A stretch of 64,000 nucleotides of DNA from DYRG01 sp041161065 (GTDB lineage: Bacteria; Pseudomonadota; Gammaproteobacteria; Beggiatoales; Beggiatoaceae). The position numbers and the translations under genes were made by a program. The notes beneath the pieces were generated by a model. That model was given only the letters and a program-made list of their open reading frames with translations, did no database searches and was not told the origin of the DNA. Shown here piece after piece: positions 24,728 to 33,755 of the stretch (position 1 is the first letter of the stretch; each line of letters starts with the position of its first letter). The stretch is taken from positions 62,001 through 126,000 of the forward strand of contig JBEAVE010000006.1 of NCBI GenBank assembly GCA_041161065.1, written 5' to 3'.

Positions 24728-26946
24728 TTCATATTACCCGTATTATTTTGTTGATTGAGCATTTGTTCTGCTCTCGTTTTTAGGATACGAAAATAACGTT
24801 CTATTTTAAGATAAATGATTTCCCATAAAGGCTGAGGTGTGCTTTTAATTACAACCCGCCCGGTTTCTCCTGCTTTGAAATGATTACTTTGAAGATTATT
24901 TAGTACAATTAAACCATTAAAACGGGGTTCAAGATATTCATATTGTGCACCTGTTTCTATTTGATTTTTCTCAGTTGAAGATTTAGGGTGAATTGCGATT
25001 TCTCCACCCGCCAATGCCGTTAAAGAAGGGTGCATAATTTCTTTACTGGCAGCGGGATTTACTTTCTTTAATAATGCTTCAATTTTTTGAAAAGGCTGTC
25101 CATTAGAATAGAAATACGCCGTTTTGTTTTCATGGGCGCGGAAATAATCAATGTCTTGTTGATCAATAGAAAAACGAATTTCCATGCGTTGAATATCGCC
25201 GATGCTCAAAATTTCTTTACCGCGTGGTAAAAATGCACCTTCCAACATTTTCAAATCTTCTGCAATTACATAACCACTAATAGGTGCTCGAATAGTTAAA
25301 TGCTCTACTTCTTGAGAAATTTTGCGGTATTTGTTTTCAGTATCTTGACGTTTTTCTTGTTCAACTTGCGCTGCTGTTAATAAGTTTTCTTTCATTAAAT
25401 ATTGTTGGTATTTTTGTTGGTGAATTTTAAGTTGTAATTCAAGTTGTTTTAACTCTGTTGTTAATTCTTGGTTTTCTAGTTCTAATAAAAGATCACCCGA
25501 TTTTACAAAATCACCGTTTTTAATAGCAATACTTTTTACAAATCCCGCTGTTTGAGCATGAACAACCCCATTATCCGCATATTCTAATACCGCTGGTGCA
25601 CTCCAATGTGGTGACCATTGTATTTGTGTTAAAATAAAGAAAAGCATCAAAGTTGTTCCACTTAAAACTAAAAATAAATGTCGCACAATTGCACCTGATC
25701 GGGGTTGTTTAGGCAAAGTTTTTACGAATCGAATCAAAGGCATACCTAACCAAGAAAATAAACCAATTACAGCCATAATTACGCCTGCACCGTGCATCAT
25801 CAAATGGGCAGTTACTAAAATACCTACCATAATTAAAATACGCCACCCAAAAGACGCAATTCCATAAATTTTTATAATCCATTTTTGATGAGTATTCCAA
25901 GCGGGCAGGGGTTCAAATTGTCCTTGCAAATAACGCTTGTTCAAATACTGCATATATTTCTGTCCAGCAACATATAAATTAGGAATATTCAACGCATCAG
26001 ATAACACATAATAACCATCAAAACGCATGAGAGGATTTGCATTAAAAAGCAACGTGCCTAAACCTGCAGTTACAATAACGTTATAAGCAAAGAAATTCAA
26101 CGCGCCTTGCTCCGTGTAAGCCCACACCCATACAAATACCCCTGCAATTAACAAATCGACAAACATTCCTGCTAAAGAAACATGAATGCGTTGCCATTTG
26201 TCGGAGAAACGCCACACAGAACTTGCATTTACATAACCGCCAATGGGAGCAAGTAGAACTAAAAATAAACCCGCTTCGTGAATATGTCCGCCGTATTTCT
26301 TGCAAACCAATCCGTGAAATACTTCATGAATGAATTTTGTAATCGCCCAAATTACTATTAAATAAAAAGCATTATTGATAGAAAGTAATCCCATTGATGC
26401 AAGGATTAAACGATCGGATTCTGCCGCTAATAAATATAAGCTAGAAATCACAATAGGCAACCACGCAATCCAAAAGAATTTCCAACCCAACATCCAGCGC
26501 GTTTTCTTTAATAAGTTGCTCAACCATTCATCGGGGCTGACTAAGTTAATTTTTACAAATAACGGATTCCACCATTGTGTTTTCTGCTGGGGGTTTTCTG
26601 GGAGATTAAATAATTGCCATGTTTTTCTTTCAGGCGGTTGAAAATAAGCTAATTGAGAATGCATTAACCAATAAGCCAATGTTTTCAATTCTTGTTCGGT
26701 TAATAAAGGGGCTTGTTCTGGGTAAGCATGATTTAAGCGTTCTAATGCTTCGGGTAATTGAATTGTACCATCTAATTGTTGGATTAATTCGTGTTCTAAC
26801 CAACCGATTCTGAAATACTGTTCATTCACTGGGTCTTCTATTAAAAACGCGGGTTCATCGCCTTCATTTTGAAAAGAAAAAAACAAATCTTTCCTCAATT
26901 TCAAAGGGGGCGGTTCTTCTGTTGGCAAGGCATTGGTGGTTTCCAT
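24724..26946 (-). CDS. Site-2-protease (M50)-HlyD fusion with PqqD/RRE-like N-terminus
   Basis: The 740-residue protein has an N-terminal region (about 15-103) resembling the PqqD-type peptide-recognition winged helix, then a multi-helix membrane domain with the zinc protease motif HEVFH (His207, Glu208, His211) and its partner NANPLMRFDG (Asp310), further membrane helices to about 440, and a periplasmic HlyD-type adaptor: a biotinyl-lipoyl half (VVHAQTAGFVKSI), a coiled coil (about 488-545) and the second half (IRAPISGYVIAEDL). Such proteins occur near peptide maturation or export genes; the function is not established. It is first in an operon with the PotD-like protein and the hybrid kinase. 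No precursor peptide gene was seen. Confidence 0.87.
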   Translation of the reverse strand: METTNALPTEEPPPLKLRKDLFFSFQNEGDEPAFLIEDPVNEQYFRIGWLEHELIQQLDGTIQLPEALERLNHAYPEQAPLLTEQELKTLAYWLMHSQLAYFQPPERKTWQLFNLPENPQQKTQWWNPLFVKINLVSPDEWLSNLLKKTRWMLGWKFFWIAWLPIVISSLYLLAAESDRLILASMGLLSINNAFYLIVIWAITKFIHEVFHGLVCKKYGGHIHEAGLFLVLLAPIGGYVNASSVWRFSDKWQRIHVSLAGMFVDLLIAGVFVWVWAYTEQGALNFFAYNVIVTAGLGTLLFNANPLMRFDGYYVLSDALNIPNLYVAGQKYMQYLNKRYLQGQFEPLPAWNTHQKWIIKIYGIASFGWRILIMVGILVTAHLMMHGAGVIMAVIGLFSWLGMPLIRFVKTLPKQPRSGAIVRHLFLVLSGTTLMLFFILTQIQWSPHWSAPAVLEYADNGVVHAQTAGFVKSIAIKNGDFVKSGDLLLELENQELTTELKQLELQLKIHQQKYQQYLMKENLLTAAQVEQEKRQDTENKYRKISQEVEHLTIRAPISGYVIAEDLKMLEGAFLPRGKEILSIGDIQRMEIRFSIDQQDIDYFRAHENKTAYFYSNGQPFQKIEALLKKVNPAASKEIMHPSLTALAGGEIAIHPKSSTEKNQIETGAQYEYLEPRFNGLIVLNNLQSNHFKAGETGRVVIKSTPQPLWEIIYLKIERYFRILKTRAEQMLNQQNNTGNMK

Positions 26947-27018
26947 AGGAGTTATTATAAGCGCATTTGTCGAAATTCGGCTAAAATAGGGCGTATTTTA
27001 CAGAAAAAGGCACAAATC

Positions 27019-27294
27019 ATGGCGGAGATTCGCATCGAACATCAGCCCTCGCCCGCAAAATTGGACGTGATGGGCGTTTTTGAGTGGGCAATTTGGCAAA
27101 AAGAAATTTCAACCTTTTCATGGCATTACGAACGTGGAGAGACTTGCTATATTGTCGAGGGCGACTGTGTGATTACCCCAGAAAAGGGTGAGGCGGTGGT
27201 TTGCAAACGGGGGGATTTGGTGCATTTTCCGGCGGGCTTGAGCTGTCAATGGGAAATTCGCCAACCCATTAAAAAACACTATATTTTTGAGTAA
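27019..27294 (+). CDS. Small cupin-domain protein
   Basis: The 91-residue product is a single cupin barrel of the DUF861/EutQ-like type: WHYERGETCYIVEG, VITPEKGE, then KRGDLVHFPAGLSCQWEI. The open frame extends 50 codons upstream, but those residues overlap the promoter region of the divergent protease gene and ATG 27019 begins the conserved part. Metal-binding histidines are partly absent in this subgroup, so catalysis is uncertain. It ends 3 bases before pheA and is probably co-transcribed with it; the link to phenylalanine synthesis is unknown. Confidence 0.78.
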   Translation: MAEIRIEHQPSPAKLDVMGVFEWAIWQKEISTFSWHYERGETCYIVEGDCVITPEKGEAVVCKRGDLVHFPAGLSCQWEIRQPIKKHYIFE

Positions 27295-27297
27295 GTT

Positions 27298-28386
27298 ATG
27301 ATGGCTAATCGTGATTTAAAAGCGGTACGAACGGATATTGACGCGATTGATGCACAACTTCAATCGTTAATGACGCAACGCGCAAATTTAGCACAAGAAG
27401 TCGCTCGCGCAAAATATGCTGTTGAATCTAATCCAGTTTTTTTCCGTCCTGAACGCGAAATTGAAGTCTTACGCAATGTCGAATTACGCAATCAAGGTCC
27501 TTTATCTAATGAAACGTTGACGCGCTTATTTCGTGAAATCATGTCGGCGTGTTTAGCATTACAAAAACCTTTACAAATCGCGTATTTAGGACCCGAAGGA
27601 ACGTACTCTCAAGCCGCTTTAATTAAACATTTCGGACACGCCGCGCAAGGATTGCCCACCCAAAGCATCGACGACGTGTTTCGTGAAGTGATCGCCGACC
27701 GCGCGCATTACGGCATCGCCCCCGTCGAAAATTCCACCGAAGGCAGCATCAAATCCACACTGGATATGCTCTTAAACAGCCCTCTAAAAATCTGCGGCGA
27801 AGTCGAATTACCCATTCATCATTGTTTGATGTCCGCACAACCTCTTGAATTTTCAGCAATTAAAAAAGTTTATTTGCACCCGCAATCCTTTGGACAATGT
27901 CGCCAATGGTTGGCAAAAAACCTCCCGCACGCCGATTGTTTGGCAATCGCCAGCAGCAATGCCGATGCCGCCCGTCGCGCCGCGAATGATGCCCAATCTG
28001 CCGCCGTTGCGGGTCAAAATGCCGCCGAACTCTATCATTTACAAATACTTGCCGCTCAAATCGAAGACGAACTCGATAACACCACCCGCTTTGTCATTTT
28101 GGGCAAACACGCGGTCGCGCCAACGGGTCGGGACAAAACCTCGTTGGTTTTATCGGCGGCAAATAAACCGGGTGCGTTGTATGACGTGCTCGCGCCTTTC
28201 AAAGATAACGCCTTGAATTTAACCCGAATTGAATCGCGTCCGTCGCGGCAAGGCACTTGGGAATATATGTTTTTCGTCGACGTTGAAGGGCACATTGACG
28301 AATCACCGCTGGCAGAAGCAAGCCAATTAATTCAATCACATAGCAAGTTTTTTAAACTTTTAGGTTCTTATCCTCGTGCAAATTAA
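27298..28386 (+). CDS. pheA: Bifunctional chorismate mutase/prephenate dehydratase
   Basis: The 362-residue enzyme converts chorismate to phenylpyruvate. The AroQ chorismate mutase comes first (about 1-90; RTDIDAIDAQLQSLMTQRANLA). The dehydratase domain follows (about 95-275; YLGPEGTYSQAA, IAPVENSTEGSI and the catalytic NTTRFVILG). An ACT domain (about 285-360) holds the phenylalanine-binding motif ESRPSR. ATG occurs at 27298 and 27301. The 3' end overlaps the start of the DM9-type gene by 11 bases. Confidence 0.95.
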   Translation: MMANRDLKAVRTDIDAIDAQLQSLMTQRANLAQEVARAKYAVESNPVFFRPEREIEVLRNVELRNQGPLSNETLTRLFREIMSACLALQKPLQIAYLGPEGTYSQAALIKHFGHAAQGLPTQSIDDVFREVIADRAHYGIAPVENSTEGSIKSTLDMLLNSPLKICGEVELPIHHCLMSAQPLEFSAIKKVYLHPQSFGQCRQWLAKNLPHADCLAIASSNADAARRAANDAQSAAVAGQNAAELYHLQILAAQIEDELDNTTRFVILGKHAVAPTGRDKTSLVLSAANKPGALYDVLAPFKDNALNLTRIESRPSRQGTWEYMFFVDVEGHIDESPLAEASQLIQSHSKFFKLLGSYPRAN

Positions 28387-28897
28387 GTTTTTGGGAATGA
28401 TCGCAATAAGTTGTTGTTTTATTGCACAAAAAGTATCAGCCGGTGTTGAAGGAGAATGGGTGCGGGTTTCGCATGGTGAAATTCCTGAACACGCTTTTTT
28501 ACTTGAAAATCAAAGTGTTATCTGCCGCGCACCGCAAAGTAAAGGCGTTTATCCGGGTTATTTAATCCACGAAAGCCGCGCGTGTATTTTAAATGTCGCA
28601 GGACGCGCGGTGAAAGCCATTTTTTACGAAGTGTTATTGGGTGACAATTATCAATGGCAGCCATTTTCAAGAGGTTACGTTGAAACAATCCCGCCAAACG
28701 CCGTGTTAGGCGGCACAGAAGACCCTCATTACGATCGAGCGTTGTATATTTGTCGTGCAAAAATGCAGCAAAAAGAATGGGTTATTGGAAAATTAAGCAA
28801 TCCCTTGCGCGGCTGTCAAATTAACCACAACAATCGCGAACATAGCAGCTTAGATTTTGAAATCCTCATCTCAACTAGCACCACACAAATGAAATAA
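28376..28897 (+). CDS. Secreted DM9-repeat (DUF3421-like) protein
   Basis: The 173-residue product starts at GTG 28376 inside the end of pheA, or less likely at ATG 28397. It carries a signal peptide (about 1-22, ending VSA). The mature part has the DM9/DUF3421 pattern: WVRVSHGEIPEHAF, later PPNAVLGGTEDPHYDRALYICRA in the diagnostic blocks VxGGxE and LYICRA, then GKLSNPLRGC and FEIL. DM9 proteins bind mannose in some animals; bacterial members are uncharacterised. Four cysteines may form disulfides. Co-transcription with pheA is implied by the overlap, though a functional link is not. Confidence 0.7.
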   Translation: MQIKFLGMIAISCCFIAQKVSAGVEGEWVRVSHGEIPEHAFLLENQSVICRAPQSKGVYPGYLIHESRACILNVAGRAVKAIFYEVLLGDNYQWQPFSRGYVETIPPNAVLGGTEDPHYDRALYICRAKMQQKEWVIGKLSNPLRGCQINHNNREHSSLDFEILISTSTTQMK

Positions 28898-28950
28898 AGT
28901 CTGAGCAAGTTGTTCTCAATTTTATTTCAAATGATGCGCTCATTTTCTTC

Positions 28951-29547
28951 TTAATTCCTTAATAACAATTGCTCGTGTAATAAACGCAGGGCTTTACCTC
29001 GATGACTTAAGGTATTTTTGATTTCTGGAGAAAGCTCTGCGGAAGAACAATTGTATTCAGGTACATAGAACAACGGATCGTATCCAAAACCATTTGTTCC
29101 TTGCGCGGCAAATAAAATCCGTCCTTCCCAACTTCCTTGACAAATTAAAGGTGTGGGATCAAGCGCATGGCGCATATAAACGAGCACACACTGATAACGG
29201 GCGGTACGTTGTTCTTCGGGAGTTTCTTTGAGTTTTTCTAATAATAAAAGGTTATTTTGCTCATCGGTGGCGTTTTCTCCTGCAAACCGTGCAGAATAAA
29301 TTCCCGGCGCGCCTTGCAATGCGTCGATTTCAATGCCCGAATCATCTGCCAATGCGGGCAAATTCGTGGCTTGACAAGCCGCTCGTGCTTTCAAAATAGC
29401 GTTTTCAACAAAGGTCAAACCGGTTTCTTCGACAGAAGCAAGATTGAAATGTCCTTGCGGCAAAACTTCAAATCCCAAATCGGATAACAACGCATTAAAT
29501 TCGCGCACTTTTCCTGCATTATTGCTCGCCAAAACTAAAGATTTCAT
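28951..29547 (-). CDS. rdgB: XTP/dITP diphosphatase
   Basis: The 198-residue enzyme removes non-canonical purine nucleotides such as dITP and XTP. The N-terminal SNNAGKVREFNALL, the ADDSGIEIDALQGAPGIYSARFAG block (catalytic Asp in ADDSG) and the C-terminal GFGYDPLFYVPE with SHRGKAL are the full family signature. Length is normal. It is transcribed away from miaB across a 155-base divergent spacer. Confidence 0.95.
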   Translation of the reverse strand: MKSLVLASNNAGKVREFNALLSDLGFEVLPQGHFNLASVEETGLTFVENAILKARAACQATNLPALADDSGIEIDALQGAPGIYSARFAGENATDEQNNLLLLEKLKETPEEQRTARYQCVLVYMRHALDPTPLICQGSWEGRILFAAQGTNGFGYDPLFYVPEYNCSSAELSPEIKNTLSHRGKALRLLHEQLLLRN

Positions 29548-29702
29548 AAATGTCCTTTGTATTCAAAAATAGTGATTATATTCAAAACCTTTGTAAAATA
29601 AAAATCACTTTATAATTTCAAATAAAATCAGTGCATTATTGCATAAAAGACTTAAACTATGGTAAGTTAGGCGTTTTTTGAAGCCGTTTTTACATTTAAT
29701 CA

Positions 29703-31031
29703 ATGTCTGGAAAAGTTTATATCAAAACCTTTGGTTGTCAGATGAACGAATATGATTCTGACAAAATGGCGTTAGCATTAGAAACCGCTTACGGTCTGCA
29801 ACGCACTGATTTACCTGAAAATGCTGACGTTTTATTACTCAACACTTGCTCAATTCGTGAAAAAGCCCAAGAAAAAGTTTTTTCTCAATTAGGGCAATGG
29901 AAAGACCTTAAAAAACAAAACCCTAGCGTAATTATTGGCGTGGGTGGTTGCGTTGCCAGTCAAGAAGGCGCGGCAATTCGTTCTCGTGCGCCGTTTGTGG
30001 ATTTGATCTTCGGTCCTCAAACATTACATCGTTTGCCACAAATGCTTAAAGAAACGCGAGAGAAACATCAAACAATTGTCGACGTTTCTTTCCCCGAAAT
30101 TGAAAAGTTTGATCATTTGCCAAAACCCCGCGCAGAAGGTGTAACTGCTTTCGTTTCAATCATGGAAGGTTGTAATAAATATTGCACTTATTGTGTTGTT
30201 CCTTATACTCGAGGAACTGAAATCAGTCGTCCTTTTGATGATGTATTGCATGAAGTCGCGCAATTGGTCGAGCAAGGTGTAAAAGAAGTTAATTTGTTAG
30301 GACAAAATGTTAATGCTTATCAAGGGCTAATGCACAATGGAGAATATGCGGATTTAGGATTGTTAATTATGTATTTGTCAGAAATAGAGCAACTGGGTAG
30401 AATTCGTTATACCACTTCTCACCCGTCAGAAATGACAGATGCGTTAATTGAAACCTATTACCATGCGCCCAAATTAGTGAGTCATTTGCATTTGCCGATT
30501 CAAAGCGGTTCTGATCGAGTTTTAGCTGCCATGAAACGGGGTTATACCGCATTAGAATACAAACAAAAAATTCGCAAATTACGTCAAGCACGCCCGAATT
30601 TAAGTCTTTCTACGGATATTATTGTAGGCTTCCCTTCAGAAACCGAGCAAGATTTCCAAAAAACATTAGAACTCATTGAGGAAATCGGCTTTGATCACTC
30701 TTTCAGTTTTATGTACAGTGCTCGCCCCGGAACACCCGCCGCAGAAATGCCTGATTCTATCGATTTAGAAACCAAAAAACGGCGTTTAGCTGAGGTACAA
30801 ACTCGCTTAAATCAACAAGCTCAACATATCTCTGAGCAAATGGTTGGAACAAAGCAAACTATTTTAGTGGAAAAACCCTCGAAAAAAGACCCGCAACAAT
30901 GGGCAGGACGCACTGAAAATAATCGCGTTGTAAATTTTGTAGGAACGCCTGATTTGATAGGGCAGTTTGTCACGGTAATCATCACCGAAGCCTTACCTAA
31001 TTCATTACGCGCAACGCTTGTGGAGCAATAA
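29703..31031 (+). CDS. miaB: tRNA-2-methylthio-N6-dimethylallyladenosine synthase
   Basis: The 442-residue radical-SAM methylthiotransferase modifies A37 of tRNAs reading codons that start with U. The N-terminal domain holds three cluster cysteines (TFGCQMN, LNTCSIRE, VGGCVASQ), the radical-SAM motif is CNKYCTYCVVP, and a TRAM domain ends the chain (about 375-442). It heads the conserved cluster miaB-phoH-ybeY-ybeX. Miab ATG 29703 gives the standard N-terminus MSGKVYIKTFGCQMN. Confidence 0.96.
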   Translation: MSGKVYIKTFGCQMNEYDSDKMALALETAYGLQRTDLPENADVLLLNTCSIREKAQEKVFSQLGQWKDLKKQNPSVIIGVGGCVASQEGAAIRSRAPFVDLIFGPQTLHRLPQMLKETREKHQTIVDVSFPEIEKFDHLPKPRAEGVTAFVSIMEGCNKYCTYCVVPYTRGTEISRPFDDVLHEVAQLVEQGVKEVNLLGQNVNAYQGLMHNGEYADLGLLIMYLSEIEQLGRIRYTTSHPSEMTDALIETYYHAPKLVSHLHLPIQSGSDRVLAAMKRGYTALEYKQKIRKLRQARPNLSLSTDIIVGFPSETEQDFQKTLELIEEIGFDHSFSFMYSARPGTPAAEMPDSIDLETKKRRLAEVQTRLNQQAQHISEQMVGTKQTILVEKPSKKDPQQWAGRTENNRVVNFVGTPDLIGQFVTVIITEALPNSLRATLVEQ

Positions 31032-31037
31032 AATCAT

Positions 31038-32018
31038 TTGAATACCGACATAATATCCCAAGATATTACCTTAAATCCTGTTAATAATCAGCGGTTAGCA
31101 AATCTTTGTGGACAATTTAATGAACATTTGCGACAAATAGAGCAACGTTTTGGTGTTGAAATCAATCAACGCGGACACCATTTTAAAGTAATTGGTGCAT
31201 TTCAATCTGTTTTAGAAGTCGTAGAATTATTAAAGAAACTATACGATGCAACGCTTCAAGAAACCCTCAATCGGGAGCTAATTCATTTGTTTTCTCAACC
31301 TGCTAGTCTTGTTACCCATTTTTCTCACAATGAATCATCTCATCAAGATGAAATAAGTGTGAAAACAAAACGCGGTTTTATTAAAGGACGGGGCTCAAAT
31401 CAAACCCGTTATATTCAAAACATTTTAAGTCATGATATTAACTTTGGAATTGGTCCGGCAGGAACTGGTAAAACTTATTTAGCGGTTGCTTGTGCTGTTG
31501 AAGCCTTAGAAAAAGAAAGCGTGCGGCGATTAGTTTTAGTGCGCCCAGCCGTTGAAGCAGGTGAGAAACTAGGATTTCTACCCGGAGATTTGGTTCAAAA
31601 GGTTGATCCTTATTTGCGACCTTTATATGATGCGTTATTTGAAATGCTCGGTTTTGATCGGGTTACAAAGTTATTAGAACGCAATATTATTGAGGTTGCA
31701 CCGCTGGCTTATATGCGGGGAAGAACATTGAATGAATCTTTTATTATTTTGGACGAAGCACAGAACACCACTATTGATCAAATGAAAATGTTTCTAACAC
31801 GCATTGGATTTGGTTCAACAGCGGTGATTACAGGTGATGTAACACAAGTGGATTTGCCGCGTGAAAGAAAATCGGGTTTGCGCCACGTAATTGATGTATT
31901 GCATGAAGTGGAAGGCATTAGCTTTTCATTTCTAACGTCGCAAGATGTGGTTCGACACCCTTTGGTTGCAAAGATTATCGATGCGTATGAACGGGTAGAA
32001 AAGAAACGCGATTTATGA
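31038..32018 (+). CDS. ybeZ: PhoH-like ATPase (YbeZ)
   Basis: The 326-residue protein has an N-terminal KH-like region and a PhoH ATPase domain with Walker A GPAGTGKT, Walker B FIILDEAQN and the TGDVTQVDLP motif. YbeZ works with the endoribonuclease YbeY in RNA metabolism. The start is a rare TTG at 31038; it gives an N-terminus that lines up with YbeZ proteins (MNTDIISQDITLNPVNNQRL) and lies 6 bases after miaB. The 3' end overlaps ybeY by 4 bases. Confidence 0.93.
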   Translation: MNTDIISQDITLNPVNNQRLANLCGQFNEHLRQIEQRFGVEINQRGHHFKVIGAFQSVLEVVELLKKLYDATLQETLNRELIHLFSQPASLVTHFSHNESSHQDEISVKTKRGFIKGRGSNQTRYIQNILSHDINFGIGPAGTGKTYLAVACAVEALEKESVRRLVLVRPAVEAGEKLGFLPGDLVQKVDPYLRPLYDALFEMLGFDRVTKLLERNIIEVAPLAYMRGRTLNESFIILDEAQNTTIDQMKMFLTRIGFGSTAVITGDVTQVDLPRERKSGLRHVIDVLHEVEGISFSFLTSQDVVRHPLVAKIIDAYERVEKKRDL

Positions 32019-32476
32019 ATATAGAACTTGATTTACAACTGGTAGCAACTTTTCCTTATTTACCCAGTGAAAAGCTATTTTATGATTGGGTAGAAAAAAC
32101 ATTAGAACTTGTCCAATTTCCAACAGAAGAACCCCCACAATTAACTATTCGAATTGTTGATCGAGCAGAAGGATTAGAATTAAATCAAACATGGCGACAT
32201 AAGAACTATGCAACTAATGTTTTATCTTTTCCATTTGATGCGCCGCCAGAAGTGGATATTCCGTTGTTAGGTGATATTGTGATTTGTGCGCCGGTTGTTT
32301 TTGAAGAATCTGTAGAGCAACAGAAAGCGATTGAACACCATTTTGCGCATTTAACAATTCATGGCGTATTGCATTTGTTAGGTTATGATCATATTGAGGA
32401 AAAAGAGGCGGAAGAAATGGAAACACTAGAAATAAAAATTTTAGGGGCTTTAGCGATTTCAAATCCGTACCTGTGA
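32015..32476 (+). CDS. ybeY: Endoribonuclease YbeY
   Basis: The 153-residue metalloprotein matures the 3' end of 16S rRNA and takes part in ribosome quality control. The zinc site HLTIHGVLHLLGYDHI (three histidines) is complete, and NVLSFPFD is also typical. It overlaps ybeZ by ATGA and its stop overlaps the GTG start of ybeX, so the three are translationally coupled. Confidence 0.95.
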   Translation: MNIELDLQLVATFPYLPSEKLFYDWVEKTLELVQFPTEEPPQLTIRIVDRAEGLELNQTWRHKNYATNVLSFPFDAPPEVDIPLLGDIVICAPVVFEESVEQQKAIEHHFAHLTIHGVLHLLGYDHIEEKEAEEMETLEIKILGALAISNPYL

Positions 32477-33309
32477 ATGATATGAAAGCAGCGACAACTT
32501 TATTTCTACAAAATAGATTAAACCAGTTTTTAGATTTACCCAATGATCGGGAACACTTGTTATCTATTTTACAAAATGCGCGCCGTAAAAATTTGATTGC
32601 ATTAGATGCCATGAAAATGATGGAAGGTGCATTGCAAGTTTCTCAAACACACGTTCATGAAATTATGACACCGCGTGCGCAAATGATTGTTATTTCTCAA
32701 AATGATCGACCAGAAGATTTTTTATCAACGGTTATTAATTCCCAACATTCACGATTTCCAGTGATTGGAGAAAGCCGTGATGAAGTGGTAGGCATTTTGT
32801 TAGCAAAAGATTTACTCAGCTATTTAGTTGAAGAAAAAGATAGTCGGCATTTTAATATGCGAGATTTGCTACGTCCTGCGTTTTTTATTCCTGAGAGCAA
32901 ACGATTAGATGTTTTATTACGTGAATTTAGAACAAATCGTAATCATATGGCGATAATTGTTGATGAATATGCGGGGGTTGCGGGATTGGTCACTATTGAG
33001 GACGTAATTGAAGAAATTGTGGGTAATATTGAAGATGAATATGATTTAGAAGAAGCGGTTTATATTAAACCTCGAGAAGAAGGATTTTACACGGTAAGAG
33101 CATTAACGCCCGTTGAAATATTTAATCAGTATTTCAAAGTTAATTTTAGTGATGCTGAATTTGATACGATTGGAGGCATTTTAACGCAAACATTTGGTTA
33201 TTTGCCAAAACGGGGAGAAACGTTAGAATTAAAGGGTTTGAATTTTGAGGTTGTTCGAGCGGATAAGAAACGTTTGCATTTGCTGCGTGTGCATCAGGTA
33301 ATTCCTTAG
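32473..33309 (+). CDS. ybeX: CorC/YbeX-type CBS-pair protein
   Basis: The 278-residue soluble protein has two CBS domains (about 70-190; VHEIMTPRAQM, then HMAIIVDEYAGVAGLVTIEDVIEEIVGNIEDE in blocks) and a C-terminal CorC_HlyC transporter-associated domain (about 205-278). It was linked to magnesium/cobalt efflux and to ribosome biogenesis. The GTG start at 32473 overlaps the ybeY stop. It lacks the membrane DUF21 domain, as usual for YbeX. Confidence 0.93.
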   Translation: MNDMKAATTLFLQNRLNQFLDLPNDREHLLSILQNARRKNLIALDAMKMMEGALQVSQTHVHEIMTPRAQMIVISQNDRPEDFLSTVINSQHSRFPVIGESRDEVVGILLAKDLLSYLVEEKDSRHFNMRDLLRPAFFIPESKRLDVLLREFRTNRNHMAIIVDEYAGVAGLVTIEDVIEEIVGNIEDEYDLEEAVYIKPREEGFYTVRALTPVEIFNQYFKVNFSDAEFDTIGGILTQTFGYLPKRGETLELKGLNFEVVRADKKRLHLLRVHQVIP

Positions 33310-33364
33310 GCATTGTTTTTGCTGTATCCTTACAATTTTTATATCATTTTTAGGGAGAAAAGTC

Positions 33365-33727
33365 ATGCGTGAAGAAGTGATTTCCACGATATTACATCAA
33401 CTTAATGGCAGCTCTGCCGATATTGAAGCCTCTGCGGTGATTTCAATCGATGGGCTGGTCATCGCGTCGTTGTTGCCGAAAAGCATAGACGAAGACCGCT
33501 TGGGCGCGATGGCGGCGGCAATGCTGTCATTGGGCGAACGCACTGCCGAGGAATTGGCACGCGGCGACCTCGAACAAGTCCTCATCAAAGGCAGCAAAGG
33601 GTACGTTTTAATGGCGCACGCCGGCGAAGATACCGTCATCTGCGTCATCGCCAAATCCACCGCTAAACTCGGAATGGTGTTCTTAGATGTGAAGCGTAGT
33701 GCCGAAGCAATTGCTAAGACATTGTAA
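33365..33727 (+). CDS. Roadblock/LC7 (MglB-like) protein
   Basis: The 120-residue product is a single Roadblock/LC7 domain: an amphipathic helix, then SADIEASAVISIDGLVIAS, LGAMAAAMLSLGERTAEEL and YVLMAHAGEDTVICVI in key blocks. Such proteins dimerise and act as regulators of a partner small GTPase, as MglB does for MglA. The partner is very likely the GTPase at 35339-35872, three genes downstream. GGGAGAAAAGTC before ATG 33365 is the ribosome binding site. First gene of a four-gene cassette. Confidence 0.88.
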   Translation: MREEVISTILHQLNGSSADIEASAVISIDGLVIASLLPKSIDEDRLGAMAAAMLSLGERTAEELARGDLEQVLIKGSKGYVLMAHAGEDTVICVIAKSTAKLGMVFLDVKRSAEAIAKTL

Positions 33728-33755
33728 TAACTAACTTAATTTAAGGAGTCATTCT

